This document shows positions 46,136 to 58,170 of a stretch of 64,000 nucleotides of DNA, one piece after another. Source of the stretch: Piezodorus guildinii (lineage: Eukaryota; Arthropoda; Insecta; Hemiptera; Pentatomidae); NCBI GenBank assembly GCA_023052935.1, contig CM041292.1, positions 31,321,454 through 31,385,453 of the forward strand, read 5' to 3'. The notes beneath the pieces are model-generated. The model saw nothing but the letters and a program-made list of their open reading frames with translations. It searched no databases and had not been told where the DNA came from. Both the position numbers and the translations under genes were made by a program. How positions within the stretch are numbered: position 1 is the stretch's first letter; the number at the start of each line of letters is the position of its first letter.

Positions 46136-47150
46136 TAAAGTAAAAATTTAACATAATTATTATAAACATAAGGCTTTTTAACACGGTTCAACAACCGACA
46201 TTTGAGATTTTTGTACGTAGTTGATGCACATTGCTCTTTTCCTACACCCAATCCTTTTGAGTCTATTAATTGTTGTCTGTACAATACCTGGTGTGTTGAC
46301 CATTGAATACATTTTCTGTAATTTTCAATATCGGTATTGGTATTAATATTGACCTTGATATGGACGGATACTCATATTTTGCCGACACGGGGCCAATATA
46401 AACTTCTGAATATTCAACTTGGGTTTCCCTTCAAGCTCCGATAAATTAATTCATGGTCACGAAACCTTAGGTAATAAAATTAAAATTTCATTCGCAATGC
46501 AAATAAGCCTGAAATCGATAGAGGATATAACAAATTAATTTAAACAGGGAAAGCACGTGTAAAATATGTATCCGTGAAGATGAAGTGAAAAAAAATTAAT
46601 AAATTGAAGCTACGGAAAATAGACAAAACTGATGCTGAACAGGAAACGTATTTGAAAATTTCTAATACTAATAAGACTTTTTTCAAAAAAAATATTTGTT
46701 AAGGTTGCTTGGATTTTTCTGAAATTAGAGTGGCTTTGCCAATCTTTTACTCTATCTTCCTCTCTTCCAGAATGTGTCAGAGAAAAACCTGACTTTAAAA
46801 TATTACTGATCTCCGTTCTGAAGTAGAAATATTATTTAGCCCCTACTATGAAATTATTTTATATAAGTAAATAGAAATAATAATTTACTTGAATATAAAT
46901 ATGTCTTTTTTTTAGATTTTATACAAAAAAAAAATTTAGAGGTCAGGAAAAGTTTAAATCAAGTTAAATTAATAACAACATTTTTTCGCTGTTTTCTTTA
47001 GGTGGTTATTAGATTCTTTCATATTCTTTATATGTGAATCATTAATGGTTAATAGTTCCTAATGAAAAAAAAAAATAATGGTCCTGTAGAGGAAAAAAAA
47101 TATTAATCACTTTTCTTTAAAATTAAAAAAATATTAAATGAAAAAATATG
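46136..47150. other. AT-rich region without recognised gene
   Basis: No frame or repeat recognised. Confidence 0.5.
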
Positions 47151-47220
47151 TTAAATAAAGTTATTTACTTGCTGATTTCGAGAAAATTTAAAGCAAACAA
47201 ATTAATAAAATTTAAAAAAA

Positions 47221-47885
47221 ATGGTGAGCGCAAACATACGACTTTCATTTATCTCCGTTGACAAAATGAAGAACTTTTAAATAAAGTTCGACTTGAAAAA
47301 ACATTAAATAATCTTGCAGTAGAAATTATTAACTTCAATAATACAGTAAGCTTATGTTTTCTTCTTTCTCTATTATGTCTTACAGCTTTTTATATAGGAT
47401 CCCATTTTTTTATTTTATTTTTTATCTTATATCTTATATAGGAAAATCTTTAGGTTTCCAACGGTTTGTTATAAGTTTAAATTGCTGTTCTAATTAACAA
47501 AAAACTAATAATTACATTTTCTTTAAATATGTTTGTGCTTTTGTTGGTCCAACTTGTATATTTATATCTATATTACTATCACTATCATACTATCACACGC
47601 ATTCAATTCTCTATTATTAAATTATATTCTAATCTTATGCACCGTAATGAAATTAATCAAAATCTCACAGTCGTTTCCGAGAAAATCATAAAAATGTAAA
47701 CTTCTACTATAAAGTAGCACTTCTCATTGGTCGATTATGGAGAAAACGTTTTATTATATATTTGGTTTGAATCTAAATTTTCAGTTTCGCATGACTTCTG
47801 TTTTAATACTAGACCCACTGGTCATTTGGACTTGTGTCTATTCATAAGAAAATTTAAAGTCATATAGGTAAGTTGAAGTAACAAT
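47221..47885 (+). repeat. A-rep family copy, diverged subfamily
   Basis: Starts ATGGTGAGCGCAAACATACG, ends TATAGGTAAGTTGAAGTAAC. The (CA)n region is lost. Confidence 0.7.
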
Positions 47886-47965
47886 GGAAGCAGAATAGAA
47901 GATAATATTGGAGAACATGTCTATGGTTTTTCAAAAACTTATATTTCGTATATGCATTTTTGCTT

Positions 47966-48797
47966 TTACTTACCTATGTATTAAATATATAGTTAAGGAA
48001 ACTATTGCGATCATGAAAATTTTTAGAATCGAGTTCTGGCCTAAATACAATTAAGATCCCCCAAATAACCAAGTCCTGCAAAAGGGTCTGTGTGCGGTAA
48101 GTCTAGAATAAAAAAAGTTTTATAAAATTGAAATTTTATATTTTAGAAGGGTATATATCCCTAAAATGTTACTACAACTGTTTTATTAAAACCGGTGGAC
48201 CAATGGAGCAACTTTATACCGTGCATTTTACACCTTTTATAATTTTCTAAAAAACGGATCGATCGATTTTAATTTATCTCACTATATCGATGCAAAAGTA
48301 ATTGGGTTATAATATCAGGTAGGTTCATTCTGATTGATATAGTCAGACAGGGCTTAAATACTGCCTTTAATTTTCGACATTTAAAAAATCACTTTATTTT
48401 ATTAGCATTGATAAACAAAACGGGTAAATATTCAAGTTGAACGAATTCGATAGCCAACAAAGGAGAAAACAATGAAAAAAAAATTTAATTATTATTTTCC
48501 CGAAAATAATAACAGTAATGTAGATGTATAATATATCGTTGGAAAGCTAAGGATTTTAGAAAAAAAAATTATCTTAATAAAACGTTGATGAAGGTAATGA
48601 ATAGGGCATAATAAATTTTAGTGATTGTTGTATTAACGATTTTATATTGTAATAATATTCAATCTAAAATTTGTGTTTCCAACGAAACTGAATATAATTC
48701 ATTATTTTTTTTTCTTAACTGCAATTTTATTTAATACTTATAGAGTTTATTTTAAAAACCGAGGTATGTGAAAGTTGTACGTTGTTCGCACTAGATT
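47966..48797 (-). repeat. A-rep family copy, inverted
   Basis: Reversed 3' end (TTTTACTTACCTATG) at 47966, 5' end (TTGTTCGCACTAG) near 48797. With the copy at 47221 it forms an inverted pair around 80 bp. Confidence 0.78.
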
Positions 48798-49570
48798 TTT
48801 CTTTTTCCCATTCATTTATCTTGCTATTCATAATAATAAAATTTAAAATACAAGCATATTATGTGAGTTTTTGAGCATTTCCTACCCAAGGCACACTCCT
48901 ATTAAATTAGGCCCGTCTAGCTGCTCCTCCTTCTTGGGAACCTTGCCGTTTCCACTTCCTCCGACTTTGACCGACTTTCCCTGCTGTTCCAACACAGATC
49001 CAGATCCTACCCGGACTACCCAAACAGCCAGGGGTTTCATGTGGGTGGCCTTCCCACACTTGCTAACTGTATTCCTGCACCACGCAGATAACTGTACATT
49101 TGTCGCTATTTATACGTTCTTGTTAGATGCTCCAAATCACCCGCATTTAGTTCTGTATTATCATAATTAAATCGTGATACATCAGTACTTCAATTTACGT
49201 ATTATAAGTACTGGGGCTGTCTACATTAAGAGGTCCATTCCACCAAGCGGCATACATCAAAGGGGGCGGCAGTTGCCAAATGTGCAAAAATCTACTACTT
49301 AGTATCCTCACTCCATTTCTTATTTTTTTAATGATATAAATTTTCAAATCAATACCACTTATGCTTGTTATGACTAGGAGAGACAAGAAAAATTAAGGTT
49401 TTTTTGATGCTTTATAATGATAAAATTTAAGAACAAAGATGGTATTCAGCCATCAGAATCAGAAGCTTTTAACAGTTCACGTCGTTAACACCTTCAGCTG
49501 TTAACAGACTTTACAGCTACGTTGTAAAAAGTGTTGTTTTTTTAAGTAATAATATCAAAAATAAATTATA
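48798..49570. other. Unassigned region, GC-richer at 48880-49150
   Basis: A 99-codon plus-strand frame (48871-49170) rich in Pro and Thr covers the GC-richer part. I do not recognise it; without support from another copy it is not called as a gene. Confidence 0.35.
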
Positions 49571-49580
49571 GTTTCAAGTA

Positions 49581-49808
49581 CTCATGTATTGTATGTGTGT
49601 GGCTCACAACAGTGGTGTGCCAGAGAGAGAGGCACTGGGATCTCTTGGATTCCGCCAGTCTGGGATCCTTTGAGCAGATTGTATATACTGTATATAGTTA
49701 TGGTTGTTTGTATGATGTTTATCTATTTTCCAACTTTGTATTTATCTCAAATATAGGTTGTTTTTTGATATTTATTTATTTTATTTTGTATTATTATAAT
49801 ATTTTTAT

Positions 49809-49839
<31 letters not shown>

Positions 49840-49986
49840 TCAATGTATTTATTTTCTATTTTATTTAATTTGACTTTATCATTAGTTTCTATATATATTT
49901 TATGAATGTGGTCTCATATCACTATTACACTGTTAATTTGAAACAAATGGTAATATATCTCAATAAATATTAAAAGAAAAAAAAAA
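49581..49986 (+). mobile_element. Jockey-B 3' UTR insertion, 10-bp TSD
   Basis: GTTTCAAGTA occurs at 49571-49580 and 49987-49996 around a 406-bp piece of Jockey-B 3' UTR (CAGTGGTGTGCCAGAGAGAG block through AATAAATATTAAAAG) ending in A-rich sequence. It contains no coding sequence. An (AT)n of 24 bp is inside at 49811-49834. Confidence 0.82.
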
Positions 49987-50099
49987 GTTTCAAGTAAGTG
50001 GAGGGAGGCAGTGACATATTTTAACCAGCGGGCCTCTTATGGACTTAATTTTTTCTTTAAAATGTAGATTACTTGATACCATAATTGTATCCCTTTTTT

Positions 50100-50260
50100 C
50101 CAGTATAAGGAAAGGAGTATTGAAATCGTGAAAGAATTCTAATTTCAGTATTCAATGGAAATAAACGTTTATAAGTGATTGTAAATTGAACAGATTTGAT
50201 ATCCGAATAGAGCAATAAAGAGCAAAAATATTTAAATTAAAAAAAGTGACATTTCTTACT
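50100..50260 (-). repeat. A-rep family remnant with large internal deletion
   Basis: Joins the 3' part (AGTATAAGGAAAGGAGTATT) to the middle (AATTGAACAGATTTGATATCC). Confidence 0.5.
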
Positions 50261-51010
50261 TTACCTTTTATAATTTCCTTCATTGTATAATTTTTCTTTT
50301 GGGTAGGAAGGGTCAGTTCGGGGAAAAGTCGCTATTCTATACACAATATAGAATATACGCACAATCCAGACATTTTTAAATGCAAAAAAAACAAAAACCT
50401 CAAATTTCCAAACTAATCTGCTTTAAGCTTTATCAGAACATAAAGATTACATCTGCAGCCTTACGCAGTTAGCAATAAAAATAGGTATCTACATTGTAGT
50501 ATATTTTAATTTTTCGGAAATCTAAGCTAGTAAGCTATTCTTCTAAAACTTTATAATACTGAGCTCTGGAACTGTTTTAAATAAAATTTATAATTTTACT
50601 TCTTCCTATATCTGCTAACCTAGAAGAATAGTCATAAAGAGCAATCGAAAATAAATGTTAATTGTAATGAAACGAATAAGGAGGTAGAAAATAAAGGAGC
50701 AACATTGTATCATTGAAATGGGAAATAAAATGTTTAAGCATGGAGTAGTGTGTAAGTATAATTGATTAGTAAATTAATCTGTGTAATGATTAATGCACTT
50801 GATTCCTCGAAATCTCTGTGCGGATTATTCTTGTGCCTCTGAGAATCTTATCAATTTAAATTGTTACATACATGTTACAGTAGAAGTCAACAGAAATATT
50901 GGTACATGTATCAATATGTTATTAAAAATCTGATAAAAATTCAATATCATCTCAAGGTTGAATAATCAATAAGGATTCATCTCTACATTATCTATATATG
51001 TTGTTGTCAA
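50261..51010. other. Unassigned AT-rich region
   Basis: No gene or repeat recognised. Confidence 0.5.
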
Positions 51011-51028
51011 TAGTTGTATTGTTCTTTT

Positions 51029-51307
51029 TCAATCCGCGTGAGAAACAATAAGAAGATTGACCCCCTTCAACGATAATGAACTGCTTGCCAAGTCTGGGAT
51101 AGGCAATCCTTCAAAGTTGTAATTGCTATCTGATTTATGATCAGCAGGGAGCACCAGGAGGATCCAAGATGAAAAATAAAATATAACAAAATAAAGTAGA
51201 TGAGGAGCAGGTACGAAGAGCTTGTCAGTGTTGAGGAGGGGCCAACCATCTCGGAGCTTATTGAATACCGAGGAGTGCCCGCTTGTCTGTCTCCCTTCAG
51301 TTGCCAT
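51029..51307 (-). other. Open frame of unknown nature (92 codons)
   Basis: ATG to stop on the minus strand, in a slightly GC-richer island. Residues about 38-53 (LLYFVIFYFSSWILLVL) are hydrophobic enough to span a membrane; the rest is unremarkable. No splice partners, homologous copy or known motif seen. It may be an exon of an unseen gene or chance. Confidence 0.2.
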
Positions 51308-51589
51308 TTCTTCTATGAGAGATTAATGGTTTCGATTTTATTTGAAGGGTCTTGAATAAAAAAACCGGTATGGCACTCAAGAGAGAGTTCTTTTCAAATA
51401 GTTATTGTTATCAACTAAACATATTTTTTAATATTAATATTGTTTTATCTTTCATTACTCGCCTATAGCTTTATTCGCATATTTGAAATGGAGTTACTTA
51501 TAGCTTAGTAGCTAGCATAACAAAACAGTATTCTCCTTTAAATTTGAGAGCGTTTCAAGATATGTAGACTTCAAAAAACGAATTTAAAA
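51308..51589. other. Unassigned sequence
   Basis: Nothing recognised. Confidence 0.45.
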
Positions 51590-52150
51590 AATCCGTTTGT
51601 CCGTCGTCCGCCGTAGTTCTCCAAAAATACATAACCGTTTTTTTTTTTTTCTAAATTAGCCACAAAATACTAGGGCATAAAACAATGACCATAATGATAC
51701 CTAGGCGTTGATATCAGATGGTTATTTTTAAAATGGTAGTCGTTTAAAAGTGATTTAATTAAATAACTCAGTTACTTTTGAAGGAAGAGAAAAAGTTTAT
51801 AAGTACCTTTAACCAAAACAACGTGAATAATTATTTTTAAAAAATTTTAAACATAAGTACGCTTTTAACTCAGTTATTTTTGAACGTAGAAAAAAACATT
51901 TATATAGTTTTAGAACCAGTAAAGCGCGCTAAACAGAAAAAAAAATTAAATCTTGCCTATGTATAAGCTTCTTATTCCGTTATTTTCGAAAATAGAGATA
52001 AAATGTATTATAGTCTTTAAACCGAAAAACCGTGAATAATTATAAAAAAGAATACGCCCATAGCTCAGTAATTTTTTAAGAGAAGTTGGTCTATTTATTC
52101 AAGCCACAAAGTATAAGAGATGTAATTCCACCAAAAGTCGGTTATTAATG
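51590..52150 (+). repeat. Degenerate tandem-like repeats of about 100-110 bp
   Basis: A block TAACTCAGTTA(C/T)TTTTGAA plus a purine-rich stretch and a TAAACC(A/G)AAA...CGTGAATAATTAT segment recurs with changes at about 51765, 51870, 51975 and 52065. Noncoding. Confidence 0.5.
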
Positions 52151-53019
52151 AAGATATGGGAAAATTGAAAACATTATCATCTATAGTAAACATAACATAT
52201 AATAAACATAACATTTATATCTTAATATAGTTACTTAAAAATAATAAACCATTGTGTAATAAATTGCAGCGTTTTTAGAACATGTTCTATAGTTAGTTAT
52301 ACTTCAATAAAATTAGGTTTGTTTTAAATTAGGCGTAATCAAACGTTTTAATCCAAGATTATTGGTCACGTTTTCAACGAGAAGAAGAAGGAGAAGCCAG
52401 AGTGTTGATAAGCAAGGGGAGCCCCGAAGGAAAATGAATATGAAGATAAAAAAAAAAAATTGGTAACAAATGCATGTTATGCTTATCCTGTTTTTTTTTT
52501 TTTTTTTTTTTACAAAACAATCAATTTGTCGTATATTCCCTATTTATTTGTATTGCTTATAATCCAACTTCAACGTTACTAATCTTACCATTGAATGTGC
52601 ACTTATTTAGGTAAATAATGATGTTGACATAACTGATATATCATAAAAAGAAAAACCAGGACAGAATTTTGTCTGAAAAAAGTGCGGTTGGAAGCATATG
52701 CTTTGCATCATCACAGCTAATGTTACACCATAGCTTAGATATGAATTAATAATTTGGTCGACTGTCCTAATGAAAGGATCCTAAAGTACGTAAGAGAAAA
52801 TACAAATGAATTTGAACCAAAGTAATAATTTGATAGCTTATTGTACTCTCATGAATATGCATGAACTTACATTATATATTCATTCCATTTGAAGAGAGGC
52901 GACTGTCATTCGATGAAGACTCGTCAAACCGGGACTTCAAAAAGGGTTATTAAATAATCCGAAATGAAACGAAAAGCTTCCCTTTATTTGAGTATTTGTA
53001 TATTCTTTTAAAGCCACTT
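52151..53019. other. Unassigned region
   Basis: Contains T-run at 52491-52511; no gene recognised. Confidence 0.5.
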
Positions 53020-53751
53020 AAAAGCCTACAAAGGGCAATGTGACAATACAACATCACTTGGACAATGTACAAAACTGGTGTTAGAAATGGAAATTAAAAC
53101 AATCATGACAAATCACTACATGTTACATTTACAAACGTAGAACCTGCCCTTCAGTTTACATAGACATACATTGACACAAAAGTTCACATGGGGCCCACAC
53201 GTCAAGACAAAACGTAAAACTCAAAATTTTCGACTGAGACTATTGTGTTCGACACTTCATAGACGTTCTAAATTACCCATCAGACAGAAACTTAACTTAT
53301 TTATTAAAACCTATATTTACTTACGCTTGCCAAATATATGGACCTGCTAAAAAGAGACACATACAAAAAAATACTAACCTTTCAATCGCAATTTGTAAGA
53401 CTGGCAACAAACACAACTATATGTTTCAAACGATACACTTCATACCGACTTGCGTATTTCGACTACAACAAATCACATTCGAATGACATGGACACATAAA
53501 CAAACTTTTATAAAACATGGCTATAACTGACATACCAGACATAAACTCGGCGCAGGCTGAAAAGGCGTTAGACGAGGGGCCTCCTGACCTGAAAATATAG
53601 TGTGCATAATGTGAGGATGATGCACCACTAGATGTTGTCACCCTCATGCCTGCCCACGCAATGTTTTCTTATTTTGGTATATTTGCTAATTGTAATTTTT
53701 TACAGGTGTGAATAAAATGCTGAGTGTAAAAAAATAAATAAATAAAATAAA
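53020..53751 (+). mobile_element. Another Jockey-type LINE, 5'-truncated and decayed
   Basis: Plus-strand translation across stops and shifts reads LDNVQNWC-KWKLK (about 53055), a KFTWGPHVKTKRKTQ segment (about 53185), LHRRSKLPIRQKLNLFIKTYIY (about 53260) and FVRLATNT (about 53395). This is the order seen after YADD in J2, but only distantly similar. AATAAA at 53711-53716 and an A-rich tail follow. A separate, older family. Confidence 0.72.
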
Positions 53752-53754
53752 AGC

Positions 53755-54000
53755 CACTAAATGGCACGATGCTACTGTGGGAGTCCTAAATTTGCCCATT
53801 CAGGTTTGATTAGGATTGGGATCTTTTAGCTAGTACCTGACATCGCATAGCTCGGGACTTCTATTCAACGTCCCATCCAAAGGACGGCAAAACTAACGGT
53901 TTTTTACTACCATTAAAAAATCCTAGTGTCATCTGCTAGGTTTGAACCCACAATCTTGGACATAAAAAGCTGTCATGTTGGCCGCTACACCTCAAGTGAC
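53755..54000 (-). mobile_element. SINE family C
   Basis: On the minus strand: GGTGTAGCGGCCAACATGAC (A-box region), GTGGGTTCAAACC (B-box), then ACTAGGATTTTT, GCCGTCCTTTGGATGGGACG and the family tail. It directly follows the A-tail of the LINE on its left. Best preserved family C copy here. Confidence 0.68.
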
Positions 54001-55006
54001 CCATCAATATTTTTCTCACTCTTTAAAAAGCTCTGCTACTTTGGACTTTTATTCTAGTCACATCACAAGTGACCCCATTTGAGTATTTAGTATTTAGACA
54101 CAAAATAATAATGCAATAAAAATTCGTTTCTATAGTTATTTTAAATTAAAGTCAAAGCTATTTAAAATTAAGTAAAATAAAAAAAATAATTTTATACAAA
54201 AATCTTGAGAAAAATATTGTGACTGTAACCGTGTACTATTAGCCATAACGGCCTGCCATCACGGTTTATATTTTAATGATTAATAAGCTGTTAAATGTTC
54301 GGGATGTTTAATTGAATAAATATGAATTATCAATTGCTTATATAAACAAGCGTTTATGTAGAATTCAACTTAAAGTGGCTATCAAATAAAATATCCGTGT
54401 GACCTCACAATCTAATGTTGAGCCTTCCGATCGTTTGTTACAATCTACGTCAGAGAGAATTGGACAACGGTCCATGGGCCCGAGAAGTTGTTCTACCCGA
54501 CACTAATATTTTTTCCTTCGGACCTGACACCAATGCGATAAAAGAAACAAAATATTGTAAAAGAAAAACGATAGATCTGCCACTTCTCGTTCTACTAACA
54601 AAATATTCCATTCTGACACGGTGCATAAAGTGTCTCTTTTGCTCTAGACACTAAATGTTTGTTATAGAATATTGGTATAGAACATGATAGTACTTTTTAT
54701 TAGGAGAACTGGAAATTCTAATTTTATATTGTGAAGTAAATCAATCAACGTTTGTTTAAGTAGATTTAAAAAAAAAAAGATAAGTAAATAATACGTTTAC
54801 CTAATAATGGTTCAAACTTTGTTGTTACTTCTGATTAATAACAAAACATATTTTGTCCTAAACTGCTATTTAGCATGAAATCAAAGAAAAAAAAGCGTTT
54901 TCATGAAAGGATGTTAAAAATAGAAAATAAAGAGAAAAAAATAAAGGAAAGCTTAAGATATATCTAGGCTTAAGATAATAGCATAACCGAATATCATAAA
55001 TAAAAA
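54001..55006. other. AT-rich region without recognised gene
   Basis: A 79-codon plus-strand frame at 54415-54654 is of unknown nature. Nothing else seen. Confidence 0.45.
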
Positions 55007-55008
55007 TA

Positions 55009-56974
55009 AAGGGCCTAGCCGGATAAGCATGTGAAATCTGCCCCCGCGTGTATTTGAACCAAATTTATACCATTGAGTCACACCTATGAGAAACAACCTT
55101 ACGCAAAATTTTAGCCCCTAAATCCTAACGAGGGGGGAAGTTATGGAGGGGGAAAGATAAAACAAAAAAAATTGTTTACTCCTGAACTGCTCAACTGATT
55201 TTCACGAAAAAAATATGAGTTATGGAATTTATAAATAGGTTCCAAAAAAATATATTTTTAAATTTTTTTCCACAAAAATGTTAGTCCCAAAAAATTTTTG
55301 AATTTTTCAAAAAAATATTTTTTGGTTATGATGGTTTGGTACACCTCCAATTTTTCGCTACTTTATTTCATTAAAGGGTCCTCTATAACATATATTTTTT
55401 TCAATTTTATGGAAGTTTACCACATGGTGAAAAATAAAAAAAACAATTTTTTCTCCTAAACGAATCAACCGACTTTCACGAAAAAAATATATGTTAATGG
55501 TTTTCTAATAGAGTTTCAAAAAACATTTTTTATTTCGAAACGTGAGTCAAAATTTTTATTTTTAATTTTTCAAAATTAAATTTTAAATTATGTTAGATTA
55601 GTACACCAACAATTTTTTACTAATTTGATTCATTGGAGGGTCCTGCACAATATTTTTTTTTTCAAGTTGGTCTAAAATGTACCCAATAAGGAAAAGTAAA
55701 AAAAACAGCATTTTTTCAGCTCTTTGAGGTCACGCATGAAGAGCTCTATCCCTAGCTGTGGGATCGTAATGTCATTAGATATCACTTACACACTATGCAC
55801 ATACATACTATTTATTATACCTATTATTATAAATATCTTATATTGGATCGAATATATATTTTTTTTTTTTGTATTTAGTTAATTTTTCTTACTTGGATAA
55901 CCACTACACAGCACTATATGCTATATTTATATAAAACGTAACCAAAAATTTTTTTTATATATAAATTTTTCATCTTATTATATGTTAAATAATCCAAAAA
56001 GTTATGATGACAGACTGGCATTAAGTGTTCGACAAAAAGCCTGTCGACTGTTAACATTTTTGATTATTTAACATATAATAATATGAAAAAATATATATTA
56101 AAAAAAATCTTTTTAGTTACGTTTTATATAAATATAGCATATAGTGATGTGTAGTAGTTATCCAGTAAGAAAAATTAACTAAATACAAAAAAAAAAATAT
56201 ATTCGATCCAATATAAGATATTTATAATAATAGGTATAATAAATAGTATGTATGTGCATAGTGTGTAAGTGATATCTAATGACATTACGACCCACAGCTA
56301 GCTAGAGCTCTTCATGCGTGACCTCAGAGAGCTGAAAAAATGCTGTTTTTTTTATTTTTCCTTATTGGGTACATTTTAGACCAACTTGAAAAAAAAAATA
56401 TTGTGCAGGACCCTCCAATGAATCAAATTAGTAAAAAATTGTTGGTGTACTAATCTAACATAATTTAAAATTTAATTTTGAAAAATTAAAAATAAAAATT
56501 TTGACTCACGTTTCGAAATAAAAAATGTTTTTTGAAACTCTATTAGAAAACCATTAACATATATTTTTTTCGTGAAAGTCGGTTGATTCGTTTAGGAGAA
56601 AAAATTGTTTTTTTTATTTTTCACCATGTGGTAAACTTCCAATAAAATTGAAAAAAAATATATGTTATAGAGGACACTTTAATGAAATAAAGTAGCGAAA
56701 AATTGGAGGTGTACCAAACCATCATAACCAAAAAATATTTTTTTGAAAAATTCAAAAAATTTTTGGGACCAACATTTTTGTGGAAAAAAATTTTTTAAAA
56801 ATATTTTTTGAAACCTCTTTATAAATTCCATAACATATATTTTTTTCGTGAAAATCAGTTGAGCAGTTCAGGAGAAAACAACCTTACTGTTTCTCATAAG
56901 TGTGACTCAATGGTATAAATTGGGTCCAAATACACGTGGGGGCAGATTTCACATGCTTATCCGGCTAGGCCCTT
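55009..56974. mobile_element. 1.97-kb foldback (near-palindromic) element
   Basis: The left arm (55009 to about 56019) and right arm (about 56039-56974) are inverted copies over nearly their whole length, from AAGGGCCTAGCCGGATAAGC at the ends to about 20 bp at the centre. TA stands outside both ends (55007-55008, 56975-56976). The left arm has about 70 bp extra near 55100-55170, and substitutions are scattered. No coding sequence. Could be a MITE/foldback DNA transposon or an inverted duplication. Confidence 0.88.
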
Positions 56975-56991
56975 TATCTAAATTATATAAC

Positions 56992-57298
56992 AGGGGAGCC
57001 CGTGGCTGAGTGGCTAGCGCGCTAGTCTCTCATGCTACAGGTCCTGAGTTCGAATCCCAGTCCCAGCGAGGCTTTTATAAGGATGTAAAAAAATGTGGAT
57101 TCACTCACAACCTCTCCCCGGGTATGTGAGACCCCTCAGCCAAAGGGTGGTCACTCAAAAAATTAGTCGTAGGGAGTGATGACCCTACACTAAACATTGC
57201 ATCGTGAAACGTGAGTGTAAGCTCGCAGGAGTTTACACCGCGAGGCCCAGGGCCAACACAGCCTGTCGCGCCACTGGAAGAAGAAGAAGGAGTAGAAG
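56992..57298 (+). mobile_element. SINE family B (tRNA-derived), 12-bp TSD
   Basis: AAATTATATAAC flanks it at 56980-56991 and 57299-57310. The head reads as a tRNA-like promoter: GTGGCTGAGTGGCTAGCGCG (A-box) and GAGTTCGAATCCC (B-box). The body is as at 26205-26437, with a GAAGAAGAAGAAGG tail. The 81-codon frame at its end is not a gene. Confidence 0.88.
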
Positions 57299-57310
57299 AA
57301 ATTATATAAC

Positions 57311-57547
57311 TAGATATTTAATTAAGAACACAAACCTCATTTTCATCTGCACAACGTTAACTACATATTTTGATCGAGGGTTACTTTTTTTTATTTTATT
57401 TTATTTTACTTCATCCACCAACAGGCCTAGGCCCAATTACAGGTGGTAAATCATACAAAAAAATACATTACAATACAATGATTGTTTGTTCGTAGTCTCT
57501 TAACGAAGTATTACGGGAAAACAATATATTTTCTTTCTATCTATCTA
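57311..57547. other. Spacer
   Basis: TTTTA-rich stretch at 57386-57408, otherwise unremarkable. Confidence 0.4.
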
Positions 57548-57616
<69 letters not shown>

Positions 57617-57722
57617 AACATTGGAAGAGTCTGTGTAGGCGGAATATGGTGGTAACGGCATCGAATCTTCGGATTTCGCTGAGACATAGTTCAGACAGGA
57701 CATCGTCTGTCGGGTCTGCTAG
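57548..57722 (+). mobile_element. Short non-autonomous Helitron-like element
   Basis: Begins TCTATATATATA after an A, with an (AT)n run to about 57615. It ends with a small hairpin (CAGACAGGACATCGTCTGTC) at about 57691-57711, a short spacer and CTAG before a T. A|TC ... hairpin ... CTAG|T is the Helitron signature. No Rep/helicase. Confidence 0.55.
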
Positions 57723-58170
57723 TGTTAATTAAATCAAATAAAAGCGGAGTAAACTTCAAAGAGGAATTCTCCTAAATATTGCTAAAATTAACAGGTCACT
57801 ACTTCATTCATAAGCGAGACCAACCAATCAGCGAGTTTTGAAGAGAATATTTCGTAGAATCGGCATAATGATTTCAATTTCATTAAAAGATGGTTGCTTA
57901 CTGAACTCCTGACTGAGAGAAGATCTGAATATCAAGTTTAGGTTCGCTGGTCCAGAAGAAGCATCCCTGAATTCAGGATCTTAATGCAATCATCGAGTTA
58001 CTGCAGTATTTACCCACTGTTAATGAACTTAACCAAGTCTGGAAGATAACTGAAAATCACAAAACAGGTTAAGATATTTTATTGTTGATTCAACGAAAAT
58101 TGAATAAAAAAATAAATAAATCTTTTTACAGAGCTCTGTATCTTATATCTAAAATTAAAAAAAAAATAAT
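57723..58170. other. Unassigned region
   Basis: No gene or repeat recognised. Confidence 0.45.

Noticed and set aside
57204..57449. 81-codon Arg-rich frame
   Set aside because: It covers the 3' end of SINE B and its flank.
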